From positions 83,216 through 147,215 of the forward strand of contig JAAFIG010000009.1 of the NCBI GenBank assembly GCA_013298595.1: a stretch of 64,000 nt of DNA, in the 5' to 3' direction. Shown here piece after piece: positions 25,501 to 35,300 of the stretch. This DNA is from Deinococcales bacterium. Lineage in GTDB: Bacteria; Deinococcota; Deinococci; Deinococcales; JAAFIG01. The translations under genes were made by a program, and so were the position numbers. How positions within the stretch are numbered: the first letter of the stretch is position 1; each line of letters opens with the position of its first letter. The notes below the pieces were generated by a model. The model saw nothing but the letters and a program-made list of their open reading frames with translations. It was not told where the DNA came from and made no database searches.

Positions 25501-28500
25501 CATTGACATCACCTCGAGGTTGATACCCATCAAAGCCAGCATCGGCTGGGTTAGCGCCAGCTACAGTGCCACCAGAAACCACATTGACTGGGCTTGGATC
25601 AGTACCAGCGGTTTGCACATGTTGGGCTGGGAAATCTGGGTCGGTGGTAATCACATCTACTGTAGCAGCCCCAGCAGGGATATTTAGGAAGGTGTAATTA
25701 CCTGTTGCATTTGTCTGCACAGTACGGGTAACGCCGTTCACATCGGTCAAAACAACATCGATGTTTGGAATACCTAATTCGCCTGGATCTTGACTGCCGT
25801 TACCATTGGTATCCACAAAGACCACGCCAATTACATCGCCTGGAGCAATTGGTGTTGTATCCGTGGCATCGTTATTGCTTGGAGTTGGGTCTACAACACC
25901 AGCTGGCACTGCCACAGTGGCTGTGTTACTGATCGTGCCATTGATTGGGTTGAGCAAAGTACCACGAACTTCAAAAGTCAGGCTCGAGTTGGCTGCAAGG
26001 TCTGCATTGGTTGCCAGATCGCCTGTTTGGAAACCAGTTGTTCCTGCTGGGCAGGTCGCGCCACCTGCAGCAGCGGCTTGCACACAACGCCATTGACGAC
26101 CAGTTGCTGCATAGAAAGCATTTGGTAGTGTATCGGTCACACCTGCGCCGATCACATTGCTTGGACCTGCGTTTGTCACTACGATGGTATAGGTGTTAAC
26201 CGCACCAGCGTTGATGGTGGCTGGGGCTGTAATACCGTCTGTTTTGGTAATTTGTAAATCTGCCACTGGGATTGGTGTGGTGACCACCGAGCTTGTGTCG
26301 TCTTGACCATTGGTGGTGCCGTTATTGGGTTGGCTATCTGGGTCGAGAACATCCGAAGCTGTGATTTGTGCGGCATTAGTGTACTCAGCAACGGTTTTGT
26401 TTGCTTCGACTTGAGCAACAATATCCACACTCGAGGCAGCACCAGCATTGAGCGCTCCGACATTCCAAGTGATGGTTCCAGCTGCATTGGTGGCACTGGC
26501 GTTACTACTGGAAACAAAGCTGTAACCAGCAGGGAGCACATCTTGAACCACAATACCTGTGGCTCGAGTTTCGCCACTGTTTTGCACCGCTAAGCGGAAG
26601 GTCACATTGCTACCAACCAGTGGTTGAATTGGTGGCAATGGATTAATGATTGTTTTGCTTAAACTTAGGTCGGCACGAAGTTCACCGAAGTTAATTTCGG
26701 TGCGGTTAATACTGACGGTGTCTATCAGTTGAATATTGGTGACTTGACCACCAACACTGGTGCCTGGCGGTACTGTCAATAAAGCGGGATTACCTGTACT
26801 CGAGGCTGTACCAGCACTGTCGCCAACGGTGGTACTGCGGTTAGTGGTGGCTGGTTGTAATTGGGTCACGGTGTAACCCGTGCTGGTTGGCGAACCAACT
26901 GTGCCTGGGGTATCGAGCAAGTTGGTAAAGACATACTCGCCTGTGCCGCTGGTAAATGCCGATTGTTGCGTAACTGCGCCATTGATGTCTGTACCTGTCA
27001 GGATAACCTGTACACCTGAAAGTGGTAAGTCTGTACCAGCATCAAAAACACCGCTATCGTTGACATCAAGGTAACTACGACCAGCTAAGGTATTTAAGCC
27101 TGAGATGGTTGGGCTACTTTCAGAATCATCGTCGGCAGCAGTATCTATGTTAGTGGTGTTATCACCTGGAGTGCTATCTGGGTCAAGCATATTTGAAGCT
27201 TGGATTTGCACAAAGTTACGGGTGGTGGCTGGTGTGACATTGGCAGAATTAGCATCCACATTGACCGTCACAATAATCAGGTTCGATTGATTATTATTTA
27301 AGGTACCAACATTCCACTCGAGCTGTGTACCACCAGCAACAGCTGTGATGGTTGGTGTAGCCGCACCGCCACCGATGGTGCTCGAGACATAGCTGTAGCC
27401 ACTGGGTAAGAAGTCGCGGACAACGACCCCTGTGGCTTGGGTGGGTCCATTATTGACAGTGATAATTTGGAATTGCACGCCCAGTTGACCAGCTTGAATG
27501 GTTGTGCCACCAACTTGGGCTTTGGCAATGGTTAAGTCGGCGAGGAGTTCACCAAAGTTAAAGTTGATACCGTTTTCGTTGCCTTGCAAGTCAATTCGGG
27601 TGATGGTATTGGTTGCGCTGTTAGCTGTACCGTTAACTGTTGCACCTGTACCAACATTGGTGCTGCCATTGCTGTAATTGGTTGGTTGGTCTTGGGTTAG
27701 TGTGTACGTTGTACCCGTAGCTGGTGGCAATAAATCTGTGATACTCCAAGCACCTGTGCTCGAGTCAGGTGTGGCAGTACGATTGACTGGGTTTCCGTTA
27801 ATATCTGTACCTGTGAGGGTAATGGTTGGTACTGGGGTTGGAGCAGGGTTCGTATTTGGATTACCCAAACCATTTTCACCAATACCTCGAGTGGTGTTGT
27901 TATTAACATCTAAGTAAACAAACCCAGAAATACTCGGAGCAGCTTTAATCTGCGTTGGTACTGCATTGGCATCATCGTCAGCGGCTGTATTTGTATTGGT
28001 GGTGTTATCACCTGGGGTGCTGTCTGGATCGGCAACAGCCGCATTTTGCACTTGTACAAAGTTATTGGTATTTGCCAAAGTTGCTGTGGCATTGACTGTC
28101 GCACGAACCAATAATGTGGCTGTGCTACTTGCTCCACTAGCCGTCAAATTACCAACAGTCCAATCGAGTTGGTCACCACCTGTTACAGCGGTTCGCGTTA
28201 CACCACTACCAACAGCTGGGGTGCTCGAGATAAAAGTGTACCCACTTGGTAAGAAATCACGGACACTGATACCTGTATTGTTGGAAAAACCATTATTGGT
28301 GACAGTAATCGTGAAGACCACATTCTGACCAATGGTTGGTGTGGCAACATCTAAGGATTTAGTGATACTTAAATCCGATTGCAATTCGCCAAAATCGTAA
28401 TTAACAAGGTTATCACCAAAATTAGCAATCACGCTCGAGGTCGCATCATTGGCTGGTGTGCCATTGGTTGGATTACCTGCTCGAGTATTCGTAACAGTGC

Positions 28501-31500
28501 TCGAGTGCAAAGTTGGTTGAGTCGTTTCGGTAACGGTATACCCCGCTAAGCTACTCTTGGGTAATTGCCCAAAGAAGTAACCACCAACTGGTACACCACC
28601 TGCTGGAACGGTAATGGTTACTGGTACGGCTGGTGCACCATTAATTGAAACATTATTGGTGACTGTGCCACCACCTGCGACAGCAGCACTGGCAGTTGTT
28701 GTTGTAATAACAATATCGCGGTTGAGATCGTCTCTACCAGCTAAGGTGATGGTTTGACCACCCAAGCCAACATCGCCAGCATCGAAGGTGTTGTCATCTA
28801 CAACTGTACGGAAAACTCGTCCTGCCAGTGTGGCTGGTGGTAATTCAGCGAAATTATTGGCAATACTGTTTTGATTGCTACCAAGTACCACAGCACTAAT
28901 CACATTGTTGGCAGCCGTACCAGTTGGCGTACCACCAATGGTACCAACAGCGGTGTTGGTGACTGTACTAATGAAATTAGCTGGTTGTGTTTCTGTGATG
29001 GTGTACGTTGCTGGACGCAAAGCCCCAAAGTAATAGCCACCAACTGGTAAACCAGCAGGTACAGTTACACTGACTGGTGTAGCAGCTCCACCATTGATGG
29101 AAACATTATTGGTAACTGTGCCACCTGCTGCTACAACCGCACTGGCTGTGGTGGTGGTAATTGTGACAACTTGCCCAAGATCGTTAGTACCCGTCAATGT
29201 GACAGTCACACCTGCAATACCAGGTTCACCAGCTTGTTGAATATTATCGTTGTTACTGGTTTGGAAAACCACACCCGCGATACTTGAGAGCACAACTTCG
29301 GCAAAGTTATTGCCACTCGAGGTTTGACCTGCACCAAGTACCAAGTTGTTAATGATATCTGGAGTCGTACCCAAAGGTGTAGTAGTTCCTGCTGTTCCGC
29401 CTGTTGTGGCAGCACCTGATGTAGTAATACCATCGGCTGTACCTGTTGGTTGGATGCGTTCCTCAACACTGTATGAACCGCGTTTCAAACCAGCAAAAGC
29501 GGTGATGGCTGTACCTGTGCAATCCACGCTCGGGAATACATTGGTTGCACCTGAGGCAAAGCTGTAATTACCGTTCACATCTGTGCGAGTCGAGAAGGTA
29601 ACGGCTGTATCAGCATTTAAGCCTGTGCCACCAGCAACACCATCTAAACCAAAGTCTGTGCCAGTTAAAGTAATGCACTGATTTGCCAATGGTGTATCTG
29701 TTCCTACAAGGAAAACACCGTTGCTAAGCCCGTTATCTTGGAAAACCTGACCACTAATTGCACCTGTGCGCTCACCAAAGTCTTGCAATGTTTGATTGGT
29801 GGTGACATTGGTTAAATTAATAACATTGCTTGGATTCTGTGCTGCATTGCCATAAGCACCCGGTTGGGTCTCGGTGATTTGTACACTCGAGCCACTTGGA
29901 ATAATCGCGCTGTAATCACCATTGGTATCGGTGATTAAGTTACGTGTAAATGGTGCTCCTGTTGGTGGTGTGACCAAAATTGTAATTGCTACACCTTGAA
30001 TACCAGGATTAGTTCCACGCACACCACTCGAGGCAACATCGTTATAGACCCGACCACTAACAGTCACTGGAACAATCACAGATACTTGGGTTGGGTCTAA
30101 TCCACCTGTGGTATTTGGTTGATTAATAGCGGCTGTTGGTGGGGTGACACCTGTTGGTGCTGGTCCTGTGATGCTGTTATCTGTTTTGACACCAGCTATT
30201 GGTAAGTTACCTGCTGTTAATGTGGCTTGATTATCTAAAGTCACTGGTGGTGTTGCCGTGACAAGGGTTGGCACGGTCACACGAATCACTTCGCCAGGAG
30301 CAATCGAAGCAATGGCTGTGGTTGGTAAATTCGTATTGGTAGCAGCAGGGAAAGCAGTTGGCGGTATGGCTCGAGTAATTTGGGCTTGTCCCACTGTTAA
30401 CCCAGCTGGGAATGTATCGGCGATTACCACATTGGTTAAAGCCACTGTACCCGTATTTTTGTAAAAAATTGTCCAGAGAATCGTATCGTTCTGAGTCACG
30501 CTTTGGCTGAGGTCGGCATCATTGGAAATCTCGACAAATTTCCAACCAGCCGCTGTTGGTGTCGCCACCACAGGTGCCAGTGTTAGATTTTGTCCAGCCA
30601 ACGCTGTTTGAGGAATGGTTGTACCTGTTGGTAAACCAACACCAATATTGGCTGGCACAGTGGTTGTGGTGTCAGCATTATCGGTCAGCGTTGTTAAGCT
30701 CGAGTACGCAGCAACTGTGGCTGTTGCTTGGTTTGTTAAGTTTGTGCCAACCCCACCAGTTATGGTTACTGGAATAACAATCCGAATCACTTCATTGGGC
30801 ACAACTGTGGCTAATGGACTCGAGAGCACCGAACCAGTACCTGCAAAGCCTGCATTCATACCTGTGGTGGTAGCAGTTGTAAAGGTTGTGGCAGGTGGTA
30901 CTAATCTCGAGATGGTTGGTGTACCAGCCACGGTCATGTTACTGCTAAGCGTATCGGTGATGTCCACACCAGTGATATTGGCTGTACCTTCGTGCTTGTA
31001 GTAAATCACCCAGTTGAGGGTATCGCCAACTGTGGTGGTTTGGCTGTTATCAGCATCAACTGTGCGAACCACATACTTATAACCCACCAATGGCGGTGTG
31101 ATATTGAGGGTAGCGTTGGCTGGAGCTGGGTTTGAGCCACGGTCTGTTTTAAGAGCATCAGCTGGAATGGTGTTTGGGAAACTACCCACAGTCGTTGTTG
31201 TTGCACCTCTGACATTTAAAACAATGGTACAAGTTCCAGGGGTTGCACCAACAGCCGCAGGAATTGTACCTCCTGTCGCATAAGTAAATGAGGTGGCTGT
31301 GGTGCTAAGCGATGCCGCATTGCAACCAACGCTCGAGGCAACGCCTGTAATTTGTAAACTCGAGCTGACCGAATCGGTGAATGGTGCGCTAAGTGTGGCA
31401 ATACCAGCCGTGGCATAATTGCTAAGCGTAATGGTCAGTTGACTGGTTGCATTGGGTTCAATACGGGTTGGGTTGTAACTCTTAGCAACAGTCGGTGGAA

Positions 31501-34500
31501 TAAAATTGGTATTAAGCGTTGCTTGTGTCCCATTGCGCGGGTTAATGACTGTTCCACCCGAATCGGCTTCGGCATTGGTGCGTGGAATTTGGTTAAGGAA
31601 AGTTGGCGCAGTACTTGTACCAACTCGGTTTGCGACAACATCCACTTCGATGGTACAAAATCCACCAGAAGCTAAATTGCCGCCTGATAAACTCCAACTG
31701 GTTGCATTAGCAAAAGCAGCTATTGAACCACCGCAGGTATTGGTTGGTGTGGTTGGTACTGGCGCAATTTTCATACCTGTCGGCGTTCCAGTAGCTGTAC
31801 CGTCGGATGTGAAATTATCGGTGATATTTAAAGCCGTCAAAGCACTCGGGTAGGCGTTACGCAATACCAACCGCAATCTCGAGACTCCTGTACCTGCAAC
31901 CACTGTGGTTGGTGTGAAGCTTTTTTCCATGCGAAAAGTTGTGAAAATAACCACTGAACTTTGCGTGGAAATACCAGCAGCCCCGACAGTATTGGTAGCG
32001 CGTTGGTCGGTGGTTACAACATTGATTGGGATTTTATTGACATTAGCACCAGCAATGTAACCTGTTACATCCACTTCGACTACACAAGTACTATTGGCGG
32101 CAATAGCTCCACCTGTTAAACCAAATTGGCGATTGGCATTGGTGGCTAAACCCTGAGATACACCAACCGCATTTACGACAGGCGTAGCAGCTGTGTTTGT
32201 TACAGTACCATCTGCATTAAAGGTTGGCACATTGGCACTGCAAGTTGTTGTCGCATTGGGCGGGTTAGCAATTTCAACACGCAATGGGCATTCAGGCGCA
32301 CTCGAGCTACCCAGAGTTGTACAAGCACCAAATGGCACACCATCTCGAGTGAAGAAATCGGTAAAGGACACACCGCTTAAAACATACGCATTGTTATTGG
32401 TCAGTGTTACGCGTAAACGTGTGGTTTGCCCAGGGTCAATATCAGAAGTCAGGAAAATCTTATCAATACCAATCGCTGCTGGAGAAACAGTTAGTGTGGC
32501 TGCGGCAGGGGTATTATTTGTCACACCTTGTGTTGTTGTGACATTGCTGGTTGGAATCGTATTGGTTTGGTCAACTTGTCCGTTGGCTACTGGTGATTCA
32601 ACACTTAACGAAACAGAACATGTAAATGGCGCTGGTGTTGAACCCGCACCAGCCGCTGGCAAACGAATACCACTGATACTAACAATATTGCCTGTTGTAT
32701 CAATATTCTGCCCTGCGCCAATTGTAGGCACAGCAGAAGTGGCTGTCCGACAAGTTGTACTGACTTGTGCAGGACTCGAGACAACCAAATTACCTGGGGC
32801 AACAAAAGCTGCCAGATCATCGGTTAAACCTGTGATGTCTATGGCTCGAGTGGGGTCATTGTTGGTAAGATCAATGCTTAAACGGGTTCGTCCGCCAGGT
32901 CCAACTTGGCTTGGTGCGAAACTCTTAGCAATTTGAATACCATCACGCACTGTTAATGTTGCACCATCCCCAATTAAATTAGCTGTACCTGAACTCGAGC
33001 GTACTTGGTAAGAAGCAATAGTATTTGGGTAAACGCCAGCAGTACTTGAACGTGCTCTGAAGGTGATAACACAATCTGTTCCTGCGTTTAATGTTGCGCC
33101 ACTCAATTGTAATGCAGCATTGCCGCTACCTGCTGCATTGACCAAATTAGTTGTGGCAGCACCGCAACCCGTATTGGTTAATTGATCGTAAATAACACCG
33201 TCTGGTAAATCATCATCTGGTGTGAAAGAAACACCTGTTTCGGTTGGCGCACCTGCTGGTAAACTCAGTGTAATGCGGAAAAAACCCGAACGGGTTGGCA
33301 CTAAATTCTGAGCGATATCACGTAGAATAGCGGCATTGCTTGGGTCAAATACTGGCGCAGCAGCTAAATTGCCAGTAGCATCGGCGCTGCTCGAGACTCG
33401 CTTATCGAGATTGATAATTGTGCCTGTCACACCTGTTGGTACAACAAAAACACTAGCACTTTGGTCTTGGAAAACAGCTTGGTTTCCACCAGCAGTAATG
33501 TTAGCACCCAGTAATGTGTTGGTTTTTGTACCCGTAGTAATACCTGTAGCACCACGCACTGGAACCAGAATGGTACAACTGGCAGAAGCTGCTAGTGTCA
33601 AACCTGTCACTTGGATACCACGTTGTCCAGCTGCCACAGCCGCAAAAGCAGGAGCAGCATTGGGAATATTTGTTGCACCTTGGCTTGTGCCACCACATGA
33701 AGGCGGCGTAACTGTTACTGCTGCGCCTGTTAGCTCGAGATCAAGTGGTGTTCCCGTGGGTGCTCCACCAACTGTGAAGTAATCGGTAACATTGACACTT
33801 GATACTGGGGTGGTCAAACGATTTGTCACTGTTAAACGCATGACTGTTGCAATGGTTTGTGAGTTGCTGGTCGAAACACGGGTTAATGTGGTTGGCGCAT
33901 CAAACGACTTAGCTGAATCAAGCGATTGATAGGTTAATGATCTCGAGACTCCCGAAGCATTTGTCACACCTTCACGGGTGGTAACAGCATTTGCAGGGAT
34001 GGTGTTGGTAAACACACCCGAGCTAGTACCAACAACTGTGAAACTCACATCACAAAATGAATTGGGTGCAATCCGTGGCACTGTGATTTGCACATTATTT
34101 GGTGTACCAACTGGTGTGAAAACAGTATCAGGTGTTGCTGCACCAACCGCTAAACACCCACTCGAGAAAGTACGAGTGGTGTTGGCAAATATCAGTGGTG
34201 TTGGCAATTGATCTGAAATCACAACATTATTGATGTTTTGGGCAGTGTCGTTATTGCGAACGCGTACAGTTAAGGCAACATTGGTGCTGGTGTTTTCGGT
34301 TAAGTTATTGCCCACTGCTGCACTACCAGAACCAACTGTACCAAAGCCTTTATTGATACTCGGAGCATCCACTGTTGGAATGACCACATTTTCTTGAATA
34401 TTCTCGTTTTGGTAACGTCCGCCGCCTGGCTTTGGTAAATCCAGCACAGGTTGTGGATCAGTTGCCACAGGCGGACTCGAGCGACCAGGTAAGATATTTG

Positions 34501-35062
34501 GATTGCTGCCCAGTATCGCACTACGCACTTCGACTTCGACGAAACAAGTACCACGGTCGCCATTACTGGCTGGTATTGTTAGATTTTGCAATGTCACAGA
34601 TGTTCCAGCAGCATTGGTAGAAACAACACTGGCATTGGTAATAAATGTAGACCCAACGGCTGGAGCAATGGCACCACAATTAGAAACACCCGTTGCTCCT
34701 GGTGTCGGATTGGCAATCACCCGAAAACGAGGCGGATTGGTGGTGGTGACTAAACCCGTGTTTACCCTTGGACCACCTGCAAAACCAGTATCTGTAAATT
34801 GATCGGTAATCGGAAATCCTAGTGCTACACTACCAGGAGCAACGGGAACAATGACTGCTGCTGGTGTATCATTAAATAACTGAAACCGCAAAATAAATGG
34901 TTCATTCGGATTTGGTGTTGGATTGATACTTCCCGCCAGATCAAAAAATTTTTTATTGATCTGAACCGAAACCGTATCTATTTGTGCATTCGCACTCGAG
35001 AGCAGCCCCACTGCTCCTGCCAAAATAATTGCGCCTAAACGCGTTGCCCATAATCGTCTCAT
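22523..35062 (-). CDS. Giant surface protein with DUF11 and SdrD-B repeats (4179 aa)
   Basis: A 4179-residue exported protein, 12.5 kb without a stop. Signal peptide about 1-26 (cleaved after SSANA). The N-terminal third is a chain of repeats with N-N-D/N-P cores (LSIDLTNNDPTRA, LRVTLTNNNAYVL) like those called DUF7933. The middle alternates SdrD-B/Cna-B-like units and DUF11 units. Near the C-terminus (about nt 23.76-25.87 kb) seven SdrD-B units follow one another with the calcium-loop motif DTNGNGxxDPGE. It ends with one DUF11 unit, a last Cna-B-like unit (VGRVYFDNNNND) and no LPXTG, sorting tail or transmembrane helix, so attachment may depend on the co-translated barrel protein downstream. 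Start ATG has AAGGGG upstream, one of few clear Shine-Dalgarno sites here. Likely an adhesin, stalk or outer-layer fibre. Confidence 0.8.
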   Translation of the reverse strand: MRRLWATRLGAIILAGAVGLLSSANAQIDTVSVQINKKFFDLAGSINPTPNPNEPFILRFQLFNDTPAAVIVPVAPGSVALGFPITDQFTDTGFAGGPRVNTGLVTTTNPPRFRVIANPTPGATGVSNCGAIAPAVGSTFITNASVVSTNAAGTSVTLQNLTIPASNGDRGTCFVEVEVRSAILGSNPNILPGRSSPPVATDPQPVLDLPKPGGGRYQNENIQENVVIPTVDAPSINKGFGTVGSGSAAVGNNLTENTSTNVALTVRVRNNDTAQNINNVVISDQLPTPLIFANTTRTFSSGCLAVGAATPDTVFTPVGTPNNVQITVPRIAPNSFCDVSFTVVGTSSGVFTNTIPANAVTTREGVTNASGVSRSLTYQSLDSAKSFDAPTTLTRVSTSNSQTIATVMRLTVTNRLTTPVSSVNVTDYFTVGGAPTGTPLDLELTGAAVTVTPPSCGGTSQGATNIPNAAPAFAAVAAGQRGIQVTGLTLAASASCTILVPVRGATGITTGTKTNTLLGANITAGGNQAVFQDQSASVFVVPTGVTGTIINLDKRVSSSADATGNLAAAPVFDPSNAAILRDIAQNLVPTRSGFFRITLSLPAGAPTETGVSFTPDDDLPDGVIYDQLTNTGCGAATTNLVNAAGSGNAALQLSGATLNAGTDCVITFRARSSTAGVYPNTIASYQVRSSSGTANLIGDGATLTVRDGIQIAKSFAPSQVGPGGRTRLSIDLTNNDPTRAIDITGLTDDLAAFVAPGNLVVSSPAQVSTTCRTATSAVPTIGAGQNIDTTGNIVSISGIRLPAAGAGSTPAPFTCSVSLSVESPVANGQVDQTNTIPTSNVTTTQGVTNNTPAAATLTVSPAAIGIDKIFLTSDIDPGQTTRLRVTLTNNNAYVLSGVSFTDFFTRDGVPFGACTTLGSSSAPECPLRVEIANPPNATTTCSANVPTFNADGTVTNTAATPVVNAVGVSQGLATNANRQFGLTGGAIAANSTCVVEVDVTGYIAGANVNKIPINVVTTDQRATNTVGAAGISTQSSVVIFTTFRMEKSFTPTTVVAGTGVSRLRLVLRNAYPSALTALNITDNFTSDGTATGTPTGMKIAPVPTTPTNTCGGSIAAFANATSWSLSGGNLASGGFCTIEVDVVANRVGTSTAPTFLNQIPRTNAEADSGGTVINPRNGTQATLNTNFIPPTVAKSYNPTRIEPNATSQLTITLSNYATAGIATLSAPFTDSVSSSLQITGVASSVGCNAASLSTTATSFTYATGGTIPAAVGATPGTCTIVLNVRGATTTTVGSFPNTIPADALKTDRGSNPAPANATLNITPPLVGYKYVVRTVDADNSQTTTVGDTLNWVIYYKHEGTANITGVDITDTLSSNMTVAGTPTISRLVPPATTFTTATTTGMNAGFAGTGSVLSSPLATVVPNEVIRIVIPVTITGGVGTNLTNQATATVAAYSSLTTLTDNADTTTTVPANIGVGLPTGTTIPQTALAGQNLTLAPVVATPTAAGWKFVEISNDADLSQSVTQNDTILWTIFYKNTGTVALTNVVIADTFPAGLTVGQAQITRAIPPTAFPAATNTNLPTTAIASIAPGEVIRVTVPTLVTATPPVTLDNQATLTAGNLPIAGVKTDNSITGPAPTGVTPPTAAINQPNTTGGLDPTQVSVIVPVTVSGRVYNDVASSGVRGTNPGIQGVAITILVTPPTGAPFTRNLITDTNGDYSAIIPSGSSVQITETQPGAYGNAAQNPSNVINLTNVTTNQTLQDFGERTGAISGQVFQDNGLSNGVFLVGTDTPLANQCITLTGTDFGLDGVAGGTGLNADTAVTFSTRTDVNGNYSFASGATNVFPSVDCTGTAITAFAGLKRGSYSVEERIQPTGTADGITTSGAATTGGTAGTTTPLGTTPDIINNLVLGAGQTSSGNNFAEVVLSSIAGVVFQTSNNDNIQQAGEPGIAGVTVTLTGTNDLGQVVTITTTTASAVVAAGGTVTNNVSINGGAATPVSVTVPAGLPVGGYYFGALRPATYTITETQPANFISTVTNTAVGTIGGTPTGTAANNVISAVVLGSNQNSIANNFAELPPATLAGRVFRTVVDDNTFDAGDVGLGGQTITLAGRDDLNRDIVITTTTASAAVAGGGTVTNNVSINGAPAVPVTITVPAGGVPVGGYFFGQLPKSSLAGYTVTETTQPTLHSSTVTNTRAGNPTNGTPANDATSSVIANFGDNLVNYDFGELQSDLSITKSLDVATPTIGQNVVFTITVTNNGFSNNTGISVRDFLPSGYTFISSTPAVGSGVTRTAVTGGDQLDWTVGNLTASGASSTATLLVRATVNATATLANTNNFVQVQNAAVADPDSTPGDNTTNTNTAADDDANAVPTQIKAAPSISGFVYLDVNNNTTRGIGENGLGNPNTNPAPTPVPTITLTGTDINGNPVNRTATPDSSTGAWSITDLLPPATGTTYTLTQDQPTNYSNGSTNVGTGATVNGTANSATNTITRIDLQGNENGINFNFGELLADLTIAKAQVGGTTIQAGQLGVQFQIITVNNGPTQATGVVVRDFLPSGYSYVSSTIGGGAATPTITAVAGGTQLEWNVGTLNNNQSNLIIVTVNVDANSANVTPATTRNFVQIQASNMLDPDSTPGDNTTNIDTAADDDSESSPTISGLNTLAGRSYLDVNDSGVFDAGTDLPLSGVQVILTGTDINGAVTQQSAFTSGTGEYVFTNLLDTPGTVGSPTSTGYTVTQLQPATTNRSTTVGDSAGTASSTGNPALLTVPPGTSVGGQVTNIQLIDTVSINRTEINFGELRADLSLSKTIINPLPPIQPLVGSNVTFRLAVQNSGETRATGIVVQDVLPAGYSFVSSSNASATNAAGTITWNVGALNAGAASSVDIVAQVEANKTVAEYTNAAQITASDVLDPDSQPNNGTTNGQDDTSSVVTTPIPVADLQITKTDGITAPATINAGAVNTYTIVVTNAGPSNVIGAGVTDTLPNAFYAATGRQWRCVQAAAAGGATCPAGTTGFQTGDLATNADLAANSSLTFEVRGTLLNPINGTISNTATVAVPAGVVDPTPSNNDATDTTPIAPGDVIGVVFVDTNGNGSQDPGELGIPNIDVVLTDVNGVTRTVQTNATGNYTFLNIPAGAATVDVITTDPDFPAQHVQTAGTDPSPVNVVSGGTVAGANPADAGFDGYQPRGDVNGVVFIDTNGNGSQDPGEVGIPNITVTLTDPFGGTKTTTTGANGTYSFTGVPAGISTVDVDTTDPDFPANHVQTAGTDPSPVTVVFGQNNNAGFDGYQPRGDVVGIIFYDTNGNGALDSGEPRLGGVDVKITDAFGGIRTVTTNASGEYTALSVPASATPATVDVVESTLPAGVSQTAGTDPSPVVVQVGKTVANANPNDAGIDGYRRQGTVTGVVFTDTNGDGIQNPGEPGIPNVDVQITDAGGKVTTVTTGSDGKYTAPGVLEGTAIVNVVDATLPPNLTQTAGLDSSPVNVVANTTNDAGFDGYRPQGSVFGRVFLDPNGNKIQDLGEPGINNVTVQITDSAGKVVTTTTNASGDWSVLGVLSGNATVKVIDSTLPVGVVLTTTGSDPNVVNVLPNIANDAGKDGYQQRGTLTGHVWRDDNNDGIQQPTEPNFPNVLVTITDLGGTPVQVRTDANGNYTADVAAGPVNVVYTTPDNHRLTTANSTQTVNVPPAGNAKAADVGYQPLFGGLTGRVFYDTNNNGVQDPGEPGIAGVRVEITDAKGNLKVVTTDANGDYATGDRDLAFGSATVKVIDPTGHVLTTNNNPQVVQVPAGAIGRVPNVGYVRPSIRLEKNVVVGDQVIPRDQQPTVLVGGTLAYQLSVINNGVVVVSNVVITDTLPIGLQYQAGSSTAAGAVIADPTLSTNAEGKQVLVWTLPGSIAANASRSIRFKTIVTPAANNGNLLNVASATATAANGTTTVGVQSNASIAAVKVSLGVFNPRTTIVGRVYFDNNNNDSFERDTDEAVQGARVYLSDGRWAVTDTLGRYSIPDVEPGRHAVRLDPFTAPFTCKYVPDDAPCTRFVVAPETGGITIEDFLLNPPTGAAVKSRSTLVQRGPVTLTKAIAQGGAGYAVTITITLEKAVQNLVITDPLPTGTVERGVPQISNKQPFTFDGTTLRLTGVVPAGTYTITYPLFTPLPPDLVLTDPDISYEEIFTLIQLPVPNSDEVIR

Positions 35063-35124
35063 ACCGTTCCCCTTCCAATGCGGAATTGCCGACCCGTTTC
35101 ATTCATATTTTCAACTCTCCCAGA

Positions 35125-35154
35125 GTTATACTTCTTAGTTTAGCCAATTGCTAA
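35125..35154 (-). promoter_or_regulatory. Promoter of the giant-gene operon
   Basis: On the minus strand TTAGCA (35154-35149), an 18-bp spacer and TATAAC (35130-35125) form a sigma-70-type promoter, giving a leader of about 55 nt with an AAGGGG ribosome binding site. This classical layout differs from the leaderless starts of most genes here. The rest of 35063-35300 is AT-rich with nothing else recognisable. Confidence 0.5.
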
Positions 35155-35300
35155 GCCGTCCAAATGCAATCTATCCCTCAATAGAACGTGCAAAAACACC
35201 TTATTTGACGCATCGGTTCTCATCTTGACGAAATGTGGAAAATTCAAGAGTACAGAATAAACCCTTTCAAATTCCTTACAACCATTTTTCAGTCTATTTT

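Noticed and set aside
17256..34802. Many open frames of 60-250 codons on the plus strand opposite the two giant genes
   Set aside because: They are antisense shadows of a Thr/Val/Gly/Asn-rich reading frame; none has a promoter, a start context or a recognisable protein sequence.
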